A DNA stretch of 64,000 nucleotides, taken from Parazoarcus communis (GTDB lineage Bacteria > Pseudomonadota > Gammaproteobacteria > Burkholderiales > Rhodocyclaceae). Below, piece after piece: positions 1-9,592 of the stretch. Below the pieces are notes generated by a model. That model saw only the letters and a list, made by a program, of their open reading frames with translations, was not told where the DNA came from and did no database searches. How positions within the stretch are numbered: position 1 is the first letter of the stretch; every line of letters starts with the position of its first letter. The translations under genes were made by a program, and so were the position numbers. The DNA lies in assembly GCF_003111665.1 (NCBI RefSeq), contig NZ_CP022188.1, positions 2,790,001 through 2,854,000 of the forward strand, given 5' to 3'.

Positions 1-132
1 TTCGCGAACGGCGCCTCAATGGCTTCCGAGCTCGATTATGTTCCGCTGCCGGCTGAGACCATCAAGCTCATCAAGACGTCCTGGGGCATGATCAAGGATA
101 CGTCGGGCAAGACCCTGTATTCCGGTAAGTAA
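1..132 (+). CDS. pstS: Phosphate ABC transporter substrate-binding protein PstS, C-terminal fragment
   Basis: Only the last 43 codons are inside the window; the frame is open from base 1 and ends at TAA 130-132. The fragment carries a PstS-like tail ([17 protein letters not shown]) and sits directly before pstC, pstA and pstB. PstS is the periplasmic phosphate-binding protein that feeds the PstCAB importer. The call rests on the tail sequence plus gene order; the binding-site residues lie outside the window. A strong stem-loop follows the stop codon and probably protects the abundant pstS message or lowers read-through into the permease genes. Confidence 0.85.
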   Translation, partial: FANGASMASELDYVPLPAETIKLIKTSWGMIKDTSGKTLYSGK

Positions 133-165
133 TCGGAGCAGTCACGTGCTTCGCTCCAATGAGCA

Positions 166-190
166 ACCAAAGGCCGAGGAGGCCTTTGGT
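166..190 (+). terminator. pstS-pstC intercistronic stem-loop
   Basis: A perfect 10-bp inverted repeat, ACCAAAGGCC and GGCCTTTGGT, flanks the 5-nt loop GAGGA, and is followed by CTTGTTT. It lies 33 bases after the pstS stop. The short T tract suggests a partial terminator or an mRNA 3'-end stabiliser rather than a full stop, which fits the usual excess of binding protein over membrane subunits in ABC importers. It also argues against starting pstC at the GTG at 146, because the hairpin would then lie inside the coding region. Confidence 0.7.
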
Positions 191-238
191 CTTGTTTCCG
201 CGGGCGGCGGCGATGCCTCCGCCCTTTCGGGTGTCCGT

Positions 239-1201
239 ATGTCCACGAAAGAATTCAAAACGTCAGCCTGGAAGAAAATTGGCGACCGCATGTTTGCACT
301 GGCGGCGCGCTCTTTCGCCATCCTGACCCTGATTCTGCTCGCCGGGATCATCCTTTCGTTGATCTATGAATCCTGGCCAAGCATTCGCGAGTTCGGCATT
401 GGCTTCGTGTTCTCGACGGACTGGGATCCGCCGATGGAGAAGTTCGGGGCGCTGATCCCGGTGTACGGCACCCTGGTCACATCCGCAATCGCACTTCTGA
501 TTGCGGTGCCGGTGAGCTTCGGAATCGCCCTGTTTCTGACCGAGCTCTCCCCGCTGTGGCTGCGCCGCCCGCTGGGGACAGCCATCGAGTTGCTGGCCGC
601 CATTCCCAGCATTGTTTACGGCATGTGGGGTCTGCTGGTTTTTGCACCCATCTTTGCCAAGTACGTGCAACCGTTTCTCGGTGCAACACTCGGGAATGTT
701 CCTGTCATCGGTGCGCTCTTCTCGGGGCCGCCGATCGGCATTGGCTTGCTGTCCGCAGGGATCATCCTTGCGATCATGATCATCCCGTATATCGCATCAG
801 TCATGCGTGATGTGTTTGATGTGACTCCGCCGATGCTCAAGGAGTCCGCCTACGGCCTTGGTTGTACGACCTGGGAAGTAATGTGGGGTGTTGTGCTGCC
901 TTACACCAAGACCGGCGTGATTGGCGGTGTGATGCTTGGTCTCGGGCGCGCGCTGGGCGAGACGATGGCCGTCACCTTTGTCATCGGTAATACAAACTTC
1001 CTCAACTCGCCGTCGCTGTTCGATCCGGGCAACAGTATTACTTCCGCGCTTGCAAACGAGTTCGCCGAGGCGGATCCCGGCCTGCACACCGCTGCGCTGA
1101 TGGAACTGGGTCTGATTCTGTTCGTGATCACGATGATCGTGCTGGTGATCTCAAAACTGTTGCTGCTCCGTCTCGCCAAGGGCGAGGGCGCAAAGAGTTG
1201 A
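239..1201 (+). CDS. pstC: Phosphate ABC transporter permease PstC
   Basis: Inner-membrane subunit of the PstSCAB high-affinity phosphate importer. The 320-aa protein aligns from memory almost end to end with E. coli PstC (319 aa): a first transmembrane helix around residues 25-45, the stretch [14 protein letters not shown], the [16 protein letters not shown] segment and the permease coupling region with [13 protein letters not shown] chose the ATG at 239 because it gives the family length. An in-frame GTG at 146 has a GGAG motif upstream and would add 31 residues, but it places the intercistronic hairpin inside the gene. pstA follows after 10 bases. Expression would be expected under PhoB control from a promoter upstream of pstS, outside the window. 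Confidence 0.96.
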   Translation: MSTKEFKTSAWKKIGDRMFALAARSFAILTLILLAGIILSLIYESWPSIREFGIGFVFSTDWDPPMEKFGALIPVYGTLVTSAIALLIAVPVSFGIALFLTELSPLWLRRPLGTAIELLAAIPSIVYGMWGLLVFAPIFAKYVQPFLGATLGNVPVIGALFSGPPIGIGLLSAGIILAIMIIPYIASVMRDVFDVTPPMLKESAYGLGCTTWEVMWGVVLPYTKTGVIGGVMLGLGRALGETMAVTFVIGNTNFLNSPSLFDPGNSITSALANEFAEADPGLHTAALMELGLILFVITMIVLVISKLLLLRLAKGEGAKS

Positions 1202-1211
1202 TAGGCAAATC

Positions 1212-2054
1212 ATGAATCTGCTGAAACGACGCAAGCTGGTCAACGCCGTCGCGCTCACACTGTCGCTGATGGCGATGATGTTCGGGTTGGTGTGGCTGAT
1301 CTGGATTCTGCTTACCGTGTTCAAACTCGGTATCTCAGGCCTGTCGCTCACGCTCTTTACCGAAATGACACCGCCTCCCGGCGATGATGTCGGTGGTCTG
1401 CTGAACGCAATTGTGGGCAGCCTGATGATGGTTGGCCTGGCAACACTGCTGGGTACGCCGATCGGTATCCTGGCGGGCGTGTACCTGGCCGAGTATGGGC
1501 GTTTCACTGCGCTCGGCAAGGCAACCCGGTTCATTAACGACCTGTTGCTGTCTGCGCCGTCCATCGTGATCGGTCTTTTCGTGTATGCGGTCGTGGTGGC
1601 CCAGACCGGTAAGTTTTCGGGGTGGTCGGGCGTGATCGCGCTGGCCCTGATCGTGCTGCCTGTGGTCGTGCGCACGACGGAAAACATGCTGCAACTGATT
1701 CCGGACACGCTGCGCGAAGCGGCCTTTGCACTCGGCGCGCCGAAAAGCGTGGTGATCTCGAAGGTCACCTTGCGTGCGGCGCGTGCTGGTGTGATGACCG
1801 GGGTGTTGCTCGCAGTTGCACGAATCGCCGGTGAAACCGCACCGCTGTTGTTTACAGCCTTGTCAAACCAGTTCTGGTCGATGGACATGAACGGTCCGGT
1901 CGCCAACCTCCCGGTCACGATCTACAAGTTCGCCATGAGTCCGTTCTCCAACTGGCAGGATCTGGCGTGGGCCGGCGTATTCCTGATTACGCTGGGTGTG
2001 CTGGTGCTGAACATTGTTGCCCGCGTGTTCCTGCGGGTGGAAAAGATCAACTAA
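1212..2054 (+). CDS. pstA: Phosphate ABC transporter permease PstA
   Basis: Second transmembrane subunit of the phosphate importer, pairing with PstC. The 280-aa product has about six hydrophobic helices and the permease coupling motif near [18 protein letters not shown], followed by [20 protein letters not shown], which is typical of PstA. Its length is close to the usual 280-300 aa. The start ATG lies 10 bases after the pstC stop, and pstB begins 22 bases after the pstA stop, so the three genes form one transcription unit. Confidence 0.96.
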   Translation: MNLLKRRKLVNAVALTLSLMAMMFGLVWLIWILLTVFKLGISGLSLTLFTEMTPPPGDDVGGLLNAIVGSLMMVGLATLLGTPIGILAGVYLAEYGRFTALGKATRFINDLLLSAPSIVIGLFVYAVVVAQTGKFSGWSGVIALALIVLPVVVRTTENMLQLIPDTLREAAFALGAPKSVVISKVTLRAARAGVMTGVLLAVARIAGETAPLLFTALSNQFWSMDMNGPVANLPVTIYKFAMSPFSNWQDLAWAGVFLITLGVLVLNIVARVFLRVEKIN

Positions 2055-2076
2055 GCCTCCTTGCGGGCCTATCGAG

Positions 2077-2847
2077 ATGACTATGGAAATCACCGACGCA
2101 CAGATCGAGTTCAAGGATTTCAACTTTTACTACGGCAAGTTCCACGCCCTGAAGAACATCAACTTCAAGATGGCGCGCCACAAAGTCACGGCCTTCATCG
2201 GCCCATCGGGGTGTGGAAAGTCGACATTGCTGCGCACGATCAACAGGATGTACGACCTTTATCCGGAGCAGCGGGCAGAGGGCGGGCTGATCTTCGATGG
2301 CAAGAACCTGCTCGATTCCGGTATCGATGTCAGCGTGCTTCGCGCCAAGATCGGCATGGTGTTCCAGAAGCCGACCCCGTTTCCGATGTCGATCTACGAC
2401 AACATTGCGTTCGGTGTGAAGCTGCACGAGAAACTGTCGGTGTCCGACATGGACGACCGGGTGGAGTGGGCGCTGCGCAAAGCCGCTCTGTGGGATGAGG
2501 TCAAGACCAAGTTGCACCAGAGCGGCATGAGCCTGTCGGGTGGGCAGCAGCAGCGTCTGTGCATTGCGCGCGGGATTGCGGTCAAGCCCCAGGTGATCCT
2601 GTTGGACGAGCCGACTTCGGCGCTCGATCCGATCTCGACGTCGCGTATCGAAGAACTGATCGGTGAACTGAAGGAAGAGTTCACTATCGTCATCGTGACC
2701 CACAACATGCAGCAGGCAGCACGGATCTCCGATTACACCGCCTACATGTATCTGGGCGAGATGGTTGAATTCGGCGTGACGGACGAGCTCTTCCTGAAGC
2801 CGAAGAAGAAGGAAACGGAGGACTACATCACCGGCCGTTTTGGCTGA
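2077..2847 (+). CDS. pstB: Phosphate import ATP-binding protein PstB
   Basis: ATPase that drives phosphate import through PstCA. Visible motifs are the Walker [10 protein letters not shown] near residue 42, the Q-loop region VFQKPTPFP typical of PstB, the ABC signature LSGGQQQR, the Walker [14 protein letters not shown] and the H-loop VTHNMQQA. The 256-aa length is normal. ATG 2077 and ATG 2083 are both plausible starts and differ by two codons. A strong terminator lies directly after the gene. The usual downstream partner phoU is absent here; the next gene is on the opposite strand. Confidence 0.97.
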   Translation: MTMEITDAQIEFKDFNFYYGKFHALKNINFKMARHKVTAFIGPSGCGKSTLLRTINRMYDLYPEQRAEGGLIFDGKNLLDSGIDVSVLRAKIGMVFQKPTPFPMSIYDNIAFGVKLHEKLSVSDMDDRVEWALRKAALWDEVKTKLHQSGMSLSGGQQQRLCIARGIAVKPQVILLDEPTSALDPISTSRIEELIGELKEEFTIVIVTHNMQQAARISDYTAYMYLGEMVEFGVTDELFLKPKKKETEDYITGRFG

Positions 2848-2855
2848 ATGAGCAA

Positions 2856-2881
2856 AAAACGGAGCCTGATGGCTCCGTTTT
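2856..2881 (+). terminator. Rho-independent terminator of the pst operon
   Basis: Perfect 11-bp stem AAAACGGAGCC / GGCTCCGTTTT with a TGAT tetraloop, starting 9 bases after the pstB stop codon. The A-rich 5' arm and T-rich 3' arm mean it could work on both strands, also serving the DUF2789 gene that converges from the right. Confidence 0.88.
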
Positions 2882-3001
2882 CTCGCCCGCTTGGGGGCGT
2901 CGAGGAATTCCTGCCGCCTCGCGTTTCAGTGCCTTTGCCCTTTCAGGTCGCAGCACTCCGATGCTTCGCCATCGTCGCGCCAGAAAGAGATGGCGCAGCG
3001 C

Positions 3002-3238
3002 TCAGCTAGCCCTGAGTGCGACGTCGAGCCGATCCACGATTTCCGCCCAGTCGGCGTCTTCCAGCAGCTCTTCGCGCAGGAAGCTTGCCTGTGAATCACT
3101 CCAGAAAGGCGCTTCGGCGAGCTTGACGTCGTGAGACAGCGGCCGGTGGCTGTCGATAAAGGATGTGATCGAAGCCTTGTCGCCCGGAAGTCCCAGTTGT
3201 TCGAACAAGTCCTTGAATTCGTGAATCGGGTTTTCCAT
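3002..3238 (-). CDS. DUF2789 family small protein
   Basis: A 78-aa soluble acidic protein that I recognise as DUF2789 (features such as HEFKDLFEQLGL, the FIDSHRPL segment, and FWSDSQASFL). Its function is unknown. I chose the ATG at 3238 because AAGGAG lies just upstream at good spacing; an upstream in-frame start would add 13 residues without a ribosome site. It converges on pstB with the bidirectional terminator between them and is probably a single-gene unit. Confidence 0.8.
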   Translation of the reverse strand: MENPIHEFKDLFEQLGLPGDKASITSFIDSHRPLSHDVKLAEAPFWSDSQASFLREELLEDADWAEIVDRLDVALRAS

Positions 3239-3571
3239 CTCCGTCTCCTTGTTGTGTGCCTGAGTCCGTGAGGCCACTCTACGCGAAAAAGATTGTGGAA
3301 CCTTTCTTCATTTTGGCGACCTGCTGCGTGATGTCCAATCTGAATCGTAGTCCGGACCATAACCCCTTGCCGATCCGAATGCCCGCAAGCTGGTGCGAGT
3401 GGCGTCAGGATGAAGGTCCGCTCCCATGGCTGAGTCGCTGTCTCAGGTGCCGCCTGGCTTTCGAGCAGGGGGGGGCTTGTACGGGCAGTGATCGATCGCT
3501 GGCATGCGCTCTGTATGCGTAGTCAGCGCGATCTGCCCCAGTACCGACTTCCTCGTCTGCAACATGCGGCT
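3239..3571. other. Intergenic region without a supported gene
   Basis: About 330 bases between the DUF2789 start and the tpiA promoter. The only open frame of note is a + strand frame from 3256 with no ribosome site and a biased, Cys- and Arg-rich product, so I do not call it. I see no repeat or RNA gene here; the promoter of the DUF2789 gene must lie at its left edge. Confidence 0.5.
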
Positions 3572-3600
3572 TTGCTGCATTGCCCGTGGCGGCATATAAT
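3572..3600 (+). promoter_or_regulatory. Sigma70 promoter of tpiA-secG
   Basis: A -35 element TTGCTG (3572-3577), a 17-bp spacer and a perfect -10 TATAAT (3595-3600). Transcription would start near 3607, about 20 bases before the tpiA start codon. This is one of the two best consensus promoters in the window. Confidence 0.85.
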
Positions 3601-3627
3601 CCTCCGATTTATCGGACGGCTTTCCGC

Positions 3628-4371
3628 ATGTCGAAGAAACTGGTTGCCGGCAACTGGAAACTGAATGGCAGTCTCGGTGCGAATGAGCGCCTGCTTTCAG
3701 CACTCGCTGCGCTGCCCGGTGTCGAGATGGCTGTCTGTGTTCCGTATCCGTATCTTGCGCAGGCTGCATCGGCCTTGCAGGGTGTCTCGCTCGGCGCGCA
3801 GGATGTCAGCGAATATGCTTCGGGTGCGTTTACCGGTGAAGTCAGCGCTGCAATGCTTGCAGAGTTCGGTTGCCGCTACGCAATCGTTGGACATTCGGAA
3901 CGGCGCGCACTTTTCGCAGAGAGCGATGCAGTTGTGGGGCGTAAGGCCCTTGCAGCGCAGGCAGCGGGTCTGGTGCCGATTGTTTGCGTAGGCGAAACAA
4001 TCGCAGAGCGCGAGGCCGGGCAGGTGATGGATGTCGTCGGGCGCCAGCTTGCAGCGGTACTTGAGCTTGCGGGTGCCGATGCAATGGCACGAATGGTGAT
4101 CGCTTATGAGCCGGTGTGGGCGATCGGGACGGGGCTGTCGGCAACTGCGGACCAGGTCGGTGAGGTGCATGGCGGTGTGCGTTCATGGCTGCGCGCGCAG
4201 GGCGTTGATGCTGACGGTGTGCGCATCCTCTATGGCGGCAGTGTCAAGCCTGACAATGCCGCTGAATTGTTTGCGGTGAACGATGTCGATGGTGGGTTGA
4301 TTGGCGGCGCCTCGCTGGTGGCTGAAGATTTCATGGCCATTTGCCGTTCGGCGGTGGTTAAACAAAACTGA
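3628..4371 (+). CDS. tpiA: Triosephosphate isomerase
   Basis: Interconverts dihydroxyacetone phosphate and glyceraldehyde 3-phosphate in glycolysis and gluconeogenesis. The 247-aa protein begins with the canonical GNWK motif (catalytic Lys11). The catalytic His is at about residue 89 in VGHSERR, the catalytic Glu at about 161 in AYEPVWAIGTG, and the phosphate-binding loop is YGGSV plus GGLIGGAS near the C-terminus. The start ATG lies about 20 bases after the predicted transcription start. secG follows closely, so the two are cotranscribed. Confidence 0.98.
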   Translation: MSKKLVAGNWKLNGSLGANERLLSALAALPGVEMAVCVPYPYLAQAASALQGVSLGAQDVSEYASGAFTGEVSAAMLAEFGCRYAIVGHSERRALFAESDAVVGRKALAAQAAGLVPIVCVGETIAEREAGQVMDVVGRQLAAVLELAGADAMARMVIAYEPVWAIGTGLSATADQVGEVHGGVRSWLRAQGVDADGVRILYGGSVKPDNAAELFAVNDVDGGLIGGASLVAEDFMAICRSAVVKQN

Positions 4372-4398
4372 TGCAGGTTTCTTTCAAGGTCTGTTGTG

Positions 4399-4761
4399 AT
4401 GAGTGATGTCGTTTTTTCCCTGGTGCTGACGGTGCATGTGCTGGTCGGTCTTGGTGTGATCGGTCTGGTTCTTGTGCAGCACGGTAAAGGTGCTGACGCG
4501 GGTGCGGCTTTTGGCGGCGGATCGTCAGGCAGTCTGTTCGGTTCTTCGGGTTCAGCCAACTTTCTGAGCCGTACGACGGCAGCGATGGCGACGGTGTTTT
4601 TTATCACCAGCCTGAGTCTGAGCTATCTCGCAAGCAACAAGCCTGCAGCGCCTTCCAGTGTGATGGATGGTGCGGTGCAGAGCGCGCCCGCCGAGGCTGC
4701 AGTTGACGCAGTACCGGCCGCTCCGGTGGATGACTCCAAGGCTCAGGCCATCCCGAAGTAG
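4399..4761 (+). CDS. secG: Preprotein translocase subunit SecG
   Basis: Small membrane subunit of the SecYEG translocon. The 120-aa product has an N-terminal helix (VVFSLVLTVHVLVGLGVIGLVL), the family motif QHGKGADAGAAFGGG, a second helix around residues 55-75 and an Ala/Pro-rich tail common in betaproteobacteria. ATG 4399 is preferred; a GTG one codon earlier at 4396 is also possible, with AAGG upstream. The gene is linked to tpiA and is followed by a tRNA gene with its own promoter. Confidence 0.95.
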   Translation: MSDVVFSLVLTVHVLVGLGVIGLVLVQHGKGADAGAAFGGGSSGSLFGSSGSANFLSRTTAAMATVFFITSLSLSYLASNKPAAPSSVMDGAVQSAPAEAAVDAVPAAPVDDSKAQAIPK

Positions 4762-4775
4762 GTATAAGTATCACT

Positions 4776-4803
4776 TTGCGCAGTGCGGAAAACGTCGTAT
4801 AAT
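4776..4803 (+). promoter_or_regulatory. Sigma70 promoter of the tRNA-Leu gene
   Basis: A perfect -10 TATAAT at 4798-4803 with TTGCGC at 4776-4781 (16-bp spacer) or TTTGCG one base earlier (17-bp spacer). Transcription would start near 4810, some 14 bases before the mature 5' end of the tRNA. It lies after the secG stop, so the tRNA can be made independently of tpiA-secG. Confidence 0.78.
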
Positions 4804-4823
4804 TCTCGCGCTGTACGAAGTAA

Positions 4824-4908
4824 GCCGACGTGGTGAAATTGGTAGACACGCTATCTTGAGGGGGTAGTGGCTTCGGTCGTGTGAGTTCGAGTCTCACCGT
4901 CGGCACCA
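4824..4908 (+). tRNA. tRNA-Leu (anticodon GAG)
   Basis: An 85-base class II tRNA with encoded CCA (4906-4908). The acceptor stem GCCGACG pairs with CGTCGGC at the 3' end. The anticodon stem CTATC/GGTAG encloses the loop TTGAGGG, giving anticodon GAG at 4858-4860 (one G-T pair in the stem). The long variable arm and the T arm TGAGTTCGAGTCTCA are present. It closely resembles the E. coli tRNA-Leu(GAG) as I recall it. Confidence 0.96.
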
Positions 4909-4920
4909 GAATATAGAGAG

Positions 4921-4941
4921 CGCCCGCAACAGCGGGCGTTT
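4921..4941 (+). terminator. Terminator after tRNA-Leu
   Basis: 7-bp GC-only stem CGCCCGC / GCGGGCG with an AACA loop and TTT directly after, 12 bases after the tRNA CCA. The T tract is short, so some read-through into nuoA is possible. The remaining bases to nuoA at 5009 hold no clear promoter that I can name. Confidence 0.7.
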
Positions 4942-5008
4942 CCATGAAGGGCAGCTAAAACAATAATGGCAGCAATAAGTTGCCAAACTCAATAGGGGTC
5001 ATTGAGTC

Positions 5009-5383
5009 ATGTTGGAAAGCTATTTTCCCGTTCTGCTGTTCATCCTTGTAGGTCTGGGTTTCGGGGTTGTTCCCGTCCTGCTGGGTCGCATCATTGCACC
5101 CTATCGTCCCGACAGCGAAAAGCTGTCCCCGTATGAGTGCGGCTTCGAGGCGTTTGAAGACGCCCGTATGAAGTTCGACGTCCGCTACTATCTCATCGCC
5201 ATTCTCTTCATTCTGTTCGACCTTGAAATCGCCTTCCTGTTTCCGTGGGCGACTGTCTTCCAGGAGTTCATCGCTGCTGGTGAGGTGGCCTGGTTCGTCT
5301 TCGGGTCGGTGATGGTCTTTCTGGCTATCCTGGTTATCGGCTACATCGTCGAGTGGAAAAACGGCGCACTCGACTGGGAGTAA
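5009..5383 (+). CDS. nuoA: NADH-quinone oxidoreductase subunit A
   Basis: Membrane-arm subunit of respiratory complex I. The 124-aa protein has three transmembrane helices, the conserved loop [14 protein letters not shown] after helix 1 and [21 protein letters not shown] in helix 2. It is the first of 14 genes in the canonical nuoA-N order, all on the + strand and mostly overlapping or closely spaced. Confidence 0.97.
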   Translation: MLESYFPVLLFILVGLGFGVVPVLLGRIIAPYRPDSEKLSPYECGFEAFEDARMKFDVRYYLIAILFILFDLEIAFLFPWATVFQEFIAAGEVAWFVFGSVMVFLAILVIGYIVEWKNGALDWE

Positions 5384-5386
5384 GGC

Positions 5387-5863
5387 ATGAGCATAGAGGG
5401 CGTCTTTCGCGAAGGGTTTGTTACCACTTCGCTTGATGCGGTCATCAACTGGACGCGCACGGGCTCGCTGTGGCCCATGACTTTCGGTTTGGCCTGTTGT
5501 GCGGTCGAGATGATTCATGCGGGTTGTTCGCGCTATGACCTGGACCGCTTTGGTGTGGTTTTCCGCCCCAGTCCGCGGCAGTCTGATCTGATGATTGTTG
5601 CGGGTACGCTGTGCAACAAGATGGCGCCTGCACTGCGCAAGGTGTACGACCAGATGGCCGAGCCGCGCTGGGTGATCTCGATGGGTTCCTGCGCGAATGG
5701 TGGTGGCTACTATCACTACTCCTATTCGGTCGTGCGCGGCTGTGACCGCATCGTTCCCGTGGATGTCTATGTGCCGGGCTGTCCTCCGACGGCCGAGGCG
5801 CTGCTCTACGGCATCATCCAGCTTCAGAACAAGATCAAGCGCACCAATACGATTGCGCGCTGA
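5387..5863 (+). CDS. nuoB: NADH-quinone oxidoreductase subunit B
   Basis: Peripheral-arm subunit holding iron-sulfur cluster N2, which passes electrons to quinone. The 158-aa protein contains the tandem cysteines of cluster N2 (Cys37 and Cys38 in GLACCAVEM), plus Cys in GSCANGGG and in VPGCPP. Length is typical for the short proteobacterial form. It starts three bases after the nuoA stop. Confidence 0.98.
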   Translation: MSIEGVFREGFVTTSLDAVINWTRTGSLWPMTFGLACCAVEMIHAGCSRYDLDRFGVVFRPSPRQSDLMIVAGTLCNKMAPALRKVYDQMAEPRWVISMGSCANGGGYYHYSYSVVRGCDRIVPVDVYVPGCPPTAEALLYGIIQLQNKIKRTNTIAR

Positions 5864-5877
5864 CGAGGCTCCAGATC

Positions 5878-6483
5878 ATGAGTTCCAAGCTTGAACGTCT
5901 GAGCCAGTCTCTGCAGGAAGTGTTTGGCGAGAAACTGCAGTCGCTGGTTCTTGATCGCGGAGAGGTCACCATCGAGGTGTCCGCTGCCGATTATCTTCAC
6001 GTGGCGATTACGTTGCGTGATCATGAAAGTCTGCATTTTGAGCAATTGCTCGATGTGTCCGGGCTTGATTATTCCGCTTATGGAAATGGTGGCTGGGCAG
6101 GCAAGCGTTTTGCGTCTGTCGCCCACCTGATGTCGATTCGTCATAACTGGCGCGTGCGTCTTCGTGTTTTTGCCGAAGACGATGCCTTTCCGGTGCTTGA
6201 TTCCCTGTGCGAGCTGTGGCCGAGTGCAAACTGGTTCGAGCGTGAGTCCTTCGATCTGTACGGCATCATGTATGCCGGTCATCCGGACCTCCGCCGCATC
6301 CTGACCGACTACGGTTTTGTCGGTCACCCCTTCCGCAAGGATTTCCCTATTTCCGGCTACGTCGAGATGCGCTACGACCCGGAGCAGGGCAGGGTCGTCT
6401 ATCAGCCGGTCAGTATCGAGCCGCGTGAAAACACACCGCGCATCGTGCGTGAGGAAAGCTACGGGGACGTTGGTCATGGCTGA
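5878..6483 (+). CDS. nuoC: NADH-quinone oxidoreductase subunit C
   Basis: 30-kDa-type peripheral subunit of complex I, with no cofactor. The 201-aa product contains the signature around [20 protein letters not shown] and [11 protein letters not shown]. It is a separate gene here, not fused to nuoD as in E. coli. Its last codons overlap the start of nuoD by 8 bases, indicating translational coupling. Confidence 0.97.
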   Translation: MSSKLERLSQSLQEVFGEKLQSLVLDRGEVTIEVSAADYLHVAITLRDHESLHFEQLLDVSGLDYSAYGNGGWAGKRFASVAHLMSIRHNWRVRLRVFAEDDAFPVLDSLCELWPSANWFERESFDLYGIMYAGHPDLRRILTDYGFVGHPFRKDFPISGYVEMRYDPEQGRVVYQPVSIEPRENTPRIVREESYGDVGHG

Positions 6484-7729
6484 GATCCGCAACTACACGA
6501 TCAACTTTGGCCCGCAGCATCCTTCGGCACACGGCGTTTTGCGCCTCGTGCTCGAACTGGATGGCGAGGTGGTTGAGCGCGCCGATCCGCATATCGGCCT
6601 GCTGCATCGCGGCACCGAAAAGCTGGCTGAGACTCGCACCTGGGTGCAGTCTGTGCCCTACATGGACCGTCTCGACTACGTGTCGATGATGTGCAACGAG
6701 CATGCGTACTGCATGGCAATCGAGCGGCTGCTCGGCGTCGAAGTGCCCCTGCGTGCTCAGTACATCCGGGTAATGTTCGACGAAATTACCCGCGTCCTGA
6801 ATCACCTGCTGAACATCGGAACGCATGCGCTGGATATCGGCGCAATGACGATGGTGCTCTACACCTTCCGCGAGCGCGAAGACCTGATGGACGCCTACGA
6901 GGCAGTGTCGGGAGCGCGCATGCATGCCGCCTATTACCGGCCGGGTGGTGTTTATCGCGACCTTCCCGATCGTATGCCGCAGTACCAGGCAAACAAGTTC
7001 AAGAACGCAAAGGCAATCAAGGATCTCAATGCGAACCGTCAGGGCTCGCTGCTCGATTTTCTTGAAGATTTCACCGATCGTTTTCCGCGCTATTGCGACG
7101 AATACGAGACCCTGCTGACCGATAACCGTATCTGGAAGCAGCGCACGGTCGGGATTGGCGTGGTTTCGCCCGAGCAGGCGCTGGGATGGGGCTTTACCGG
7201 TCCGATGCTGCGTGGTTCGGGCATCGCGTGGGATTTGCGCAAGAAGCAGCCCTACGAGGTGTACGACAAGGTCGACTTCGATATTCCGGTGGGCAAGAAC
7301 GGTGACTGTTACGACCGCTACCTGTGCCGCATGGAAGAGATGCGCCAGTCGAACCGGATCATTCGTCAGTGCATCGACTGGCTGCGCAAGAATCCGGGTC
7401 CCGTGATTACCGATAATCACAAGGTTGCGCCTCCTGCTCGCGAGAACATGAAGGCCAACATGGAAGAGCTGATTCACCACTTCAAGCTCTTCACTGAAGG
7501 CATGCACGTCCCGAAGGGCGAGGTTTATGCCGCGGTAGAGCATCCGAAGGGCGAATTTGGCGTCTACGCCGTGTCGGACGGTGCAAACAAGCCTTATCGC
7601 CTGAAGCTGCGTGCGCCGGGCTTTGCTCACCTCGCAGCCATGGACGAACTGACCCGCGGGCACATGATTGCCGACGTTGTTGCAATCATCGGCACGATGG
7701 ACGTCGTGTTCGGCGAAATCGACAGATGA
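6476..7729 (+). CDS. nuoD: NADH-quinone oxidoreductase subunit D
   Basis: 49-kDa-type subunit that forms the quinone-binding site next to NuoB. The 417-aa product begins with [15 protein letters not shown], includes [12 protein letters not shown], and ends with the conserved FGEIDR. The start ATG at 6476 lies within the end of nuoC. The longer in-frame extension upstream is antisense-like noise inside nuoC and was not used. Confidence 0.98.
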   Translation: MAEIRNYTINFGPQHPSAHGVLRLVLELDGEVVERADPHIGLLHRGTEKLAETRTWVQSVPYMDRLDYVSMMCNEHAYCMAIERLLGVEVPLRAQYIRVMFDEITRVLNHLLNIGTHALDIGAMTMVLYTFREREDLMDAYEAVSGARMHAAYYRPGGVYRDLPDRMPQYQANKFKNAKAIKDLNANRQGSLLDFLEDFTDRFPRYCDEYETLLTDNRIWKQRTVGIGVVSPEQALGWGFTGPMLRGSGIAWDLRKKQPYEVYDKVDFDIPVGKNGDCYDRYLCRMEEMRQSNRIIRQCIDWLRKNPGPVITDNHKVAPPARENMKANMEELIHHFKLFTEGMHVPKGEVYAAVEHPKGEFGVYAVSDGANKPYRLKLRAPGFAHLAAMDELTRGHMIADVVAIIGTMDVVFGEIDR

Positions 7730-7796
7730 GCGCTCACAGGCTGAAGGTGTGCGCCCCAACGAACAGACGGCAGGCTATCCGGAAAAAGAGTACGAC

Positions 7797-8276
7797 ATGC
7801 TGAGCCAGGAAACGCTGCAACAGATCGATCGCGAGATCGCAAAATATCCGTCAGACCAGAAGCAGTCGGCTGTCATGGCTGCGCTGCGCATTGCACAGGT
7901 CGAGAAGGGCTGGTTGCCCAAGGATGTCATCGAGTACGTCGCGAGCTATCTCGACATGCCGGCCATTGCCGCTTACGAGGTTGCGAGCTTCTACAACATG
8001 TACGACCTCAATCCGGTCGGACGCCACAAGATCACGGTATGTACCAATCTGCCCTGTGCGCTGTCCGGCGGTGTGCATGCGGCCGACTACCTGAAGAGCA
8101 AGCTGGGCATCGACTTCAACGAAACCACCCCTGACGGCAAGTTCACTCTCAAAGAGGGTGAGTGCATGGGTGCCTGTGGAGATGCCCCGGTGCTGCTGCA
8201 CAACAATCACAAGATGTGCAGCTGGATGACGACCGAGAAAATCGACCAAATGCTGGCCGATCTGGAAGACAAATGA
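7797..8276 (+). CDS. nuoE: NADH-quinone oxidoreductase subunit E
   Basis: 24-kDa-type subunit with the [2Fe-2S] cluster N1a, part of the NADH-oxidising module with NuoF and NuoG. In the 159-aa product the four ligands are Cys82 and Cys87 (CTNLPC) and Cys123 and Cys127 (CMGAC). The start ATG 7797 gives the family length. It ends in ATGA, overlapping the nuoF start by 4 bases. Confidence 0.97.
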   Translation: MLSQETLQQIDREIAKYPSDQKQSAVMAALRIAQVEKGWLPKDVIEYVASYLDMPAIAAYEVASFYNMYDLNPVGRHKITVCTNLPCALSGGVHAADYLKSKLGIDFNETTPDGKFTLKEGECMGACGDAPVLLHNNHKMCSWMTTEKIDQMLADLEDK

Positions 8277-9592
8277 GCGCGCACGGACTGATTCTCGCCG
8301 GAGTCGATGGCGACCGCACCTGGCGGCTCCAGGATTATGTGGCCCGCGGCGGATACGCAGCGTTGCGCAAGATCATTGCGGAAAAGACGCCACCCGAGAC
8401 CATCATTGCCGAACTCAAGGCGTCAGTGCTGCGAGGGCGTGGCGGTGCAGGCTTTCCGACGGGATTGAAGTGGAGCTTCATGCCGCGCTCCTTCCCGGGC
8501 GACAAGTATCTTGCATGCAACTCCGATGAAGGCGAGCCGGGAACGTTCAAGGATCGCGACATCCTGCGCTACAACCCGCATACCGTCATCGAAGGCATGA
8601 TCATTGCGGCCTATGCGATGGGCTGTGCCCGCGGGTACAACTACATCCACGGTGAGATCTTCGAGATCTACACCCGCTTCGAAGAGGCGCTCGACGAGGC
8701 TCGTGCTGCCGGACTTCTCGGTCAGAACATCCTCGGGTCGGACTTCTCCTTCGAACTGTTTGCCCACCACGGTTACGGCGCCTACATCTGCGGCGAAGAA
8801 ACCGCGCTGCTGGAGTCGATCGAAGGCAAGAAGGGGCAGCCGCGATTCAAGCCGCCGTTCCCGGCAAGCTACGGTCTGTACGGCAAGCCGACCACCATCA
8901 ACAACACTGAAACCTTTGCGTCGGTCCCGTTCATCATGAATATGGGCGGCGAGGGCTTCCTGAACCTTGGCAAGCCTAATAACGGCGGCACCAAGCTGTT
9001 TTCGATTTCCGGTCATGTCAATCGTCCGGGCAACTACGAGATCAATCTCGGTACGCCGTTCTCCGAGCTTCTCGAGATGGCCGGTGGCATGCGTGGCGGG
9101 CGTCAGCTGAAGGGCGTGATTCCGGGCGGCTCTTCGTCGCCGGTCATTCCCGGCGCGGTGATGATGGACTGTACGATGGACTACGACTCGATCTCCAAAG
9201 CCGGCTCGATGCTGGGTTCGGGGGCGGTGATCGTGATGGACGAGACCACCTGCATGGTGAAGGCGCTCGAGCGCCTGTCCTACTTCTACTTCGAAGAGTC
9301 CTGTGGTCAATGTACGCCGTGTCGCGAAGGCACCGGCTGGCTGTACCGGGTTGTGCACCGGATCGAAAACGGTCTTGGCCGTCCGGACGACCTTGATCTG
9401 CTGAACTCGGTGACCACCAACATCATGGGACGCACCATCTGTGCGCTCGGTGATGCGGCCTCGATGCCGGTGCAGAGCTTCATCAAGCACTTCGGCGATG
9501 AATTCGCGTATCACATCGAAAACAAGAAATGTCTGGTTCCGCCGGAAGTGCAGCGTGCCGGCAGCCAAATCTACGTGAGCCCCTCATGCTAG
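8273..9592 (+). CDS. nuoF: NADH-quinone oxidoreductase subunit F
   Basis: 51-kDa-type subunit that binds NADH and FMN and holds cluster N3. The 439-aa product shows the glycine-rich NADH/FMN region [11 protein letters not shown] at about residues 54-64, the segment [14 protein letters not shown] and the [4Fe-4S] ligands in [12 protein letters not shown] with a further Cys in TICALGDAA. It is coupled to nuoE by a 4-base overlap and to nuoG by a 7-base overlap. Confidence 0.98.
   Translation: MSAHGLILAGVDGDRTWRLQDYVARGGYAALRKIIAEKTPPETIIAELKASVLRGRGGAGFPTGLKWSFMPRSFPGDKYLACNSDEGEPGTFKDRDILRYNPHTVIEGMIIAAYAMGCARGYNYIHGEIFEIYTRFEEALDEARAAGLLGQNILGSDFSFELFAHHGYGAYICGEETALLESIEGKKGQPRFKPPFPASYGLYGKPTTINNTETFASVPFIMNMGGEGFLNLGKPNNGGTKLFSISGHVNRPGNYEINLGTPFSELLEMAGGMRGGRQLKGVIPGGSSSPVIPGAVMMDCTMDYDSISKAGSMLGSGAVIVMDETTCMVKALERLSYFYFEESCGQCTPCREGTGWLYRVVHRIENGLGRPDDLDLLNSVTTNIMGRTICALGDAASMPVQSFIKHFGDEFAYHIENKKCLVPPEVQRAGSQIYVSPSC

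Noticed and set aside
146..238. Longer pstC starting at GTG 146
   Set aside because: Although GGAG precedes it, the extension would contain the intercistronic hairpin and makes PstC longer than its family; ATG 239 gives the E. coli length.
2848..3001. Expected phoU after pstB
   Set aside because: No phoU-like frame is present; the operon ends in a terminator and the next gene is on the other strand, so phoU must be elsewhere if it exists.
3256..3522. An 88-codon + strand frame between the DUF2789 gene and tpiA
   Set aside because: No ribosome site, Cys/Arg-rich composition and no recognisable family.
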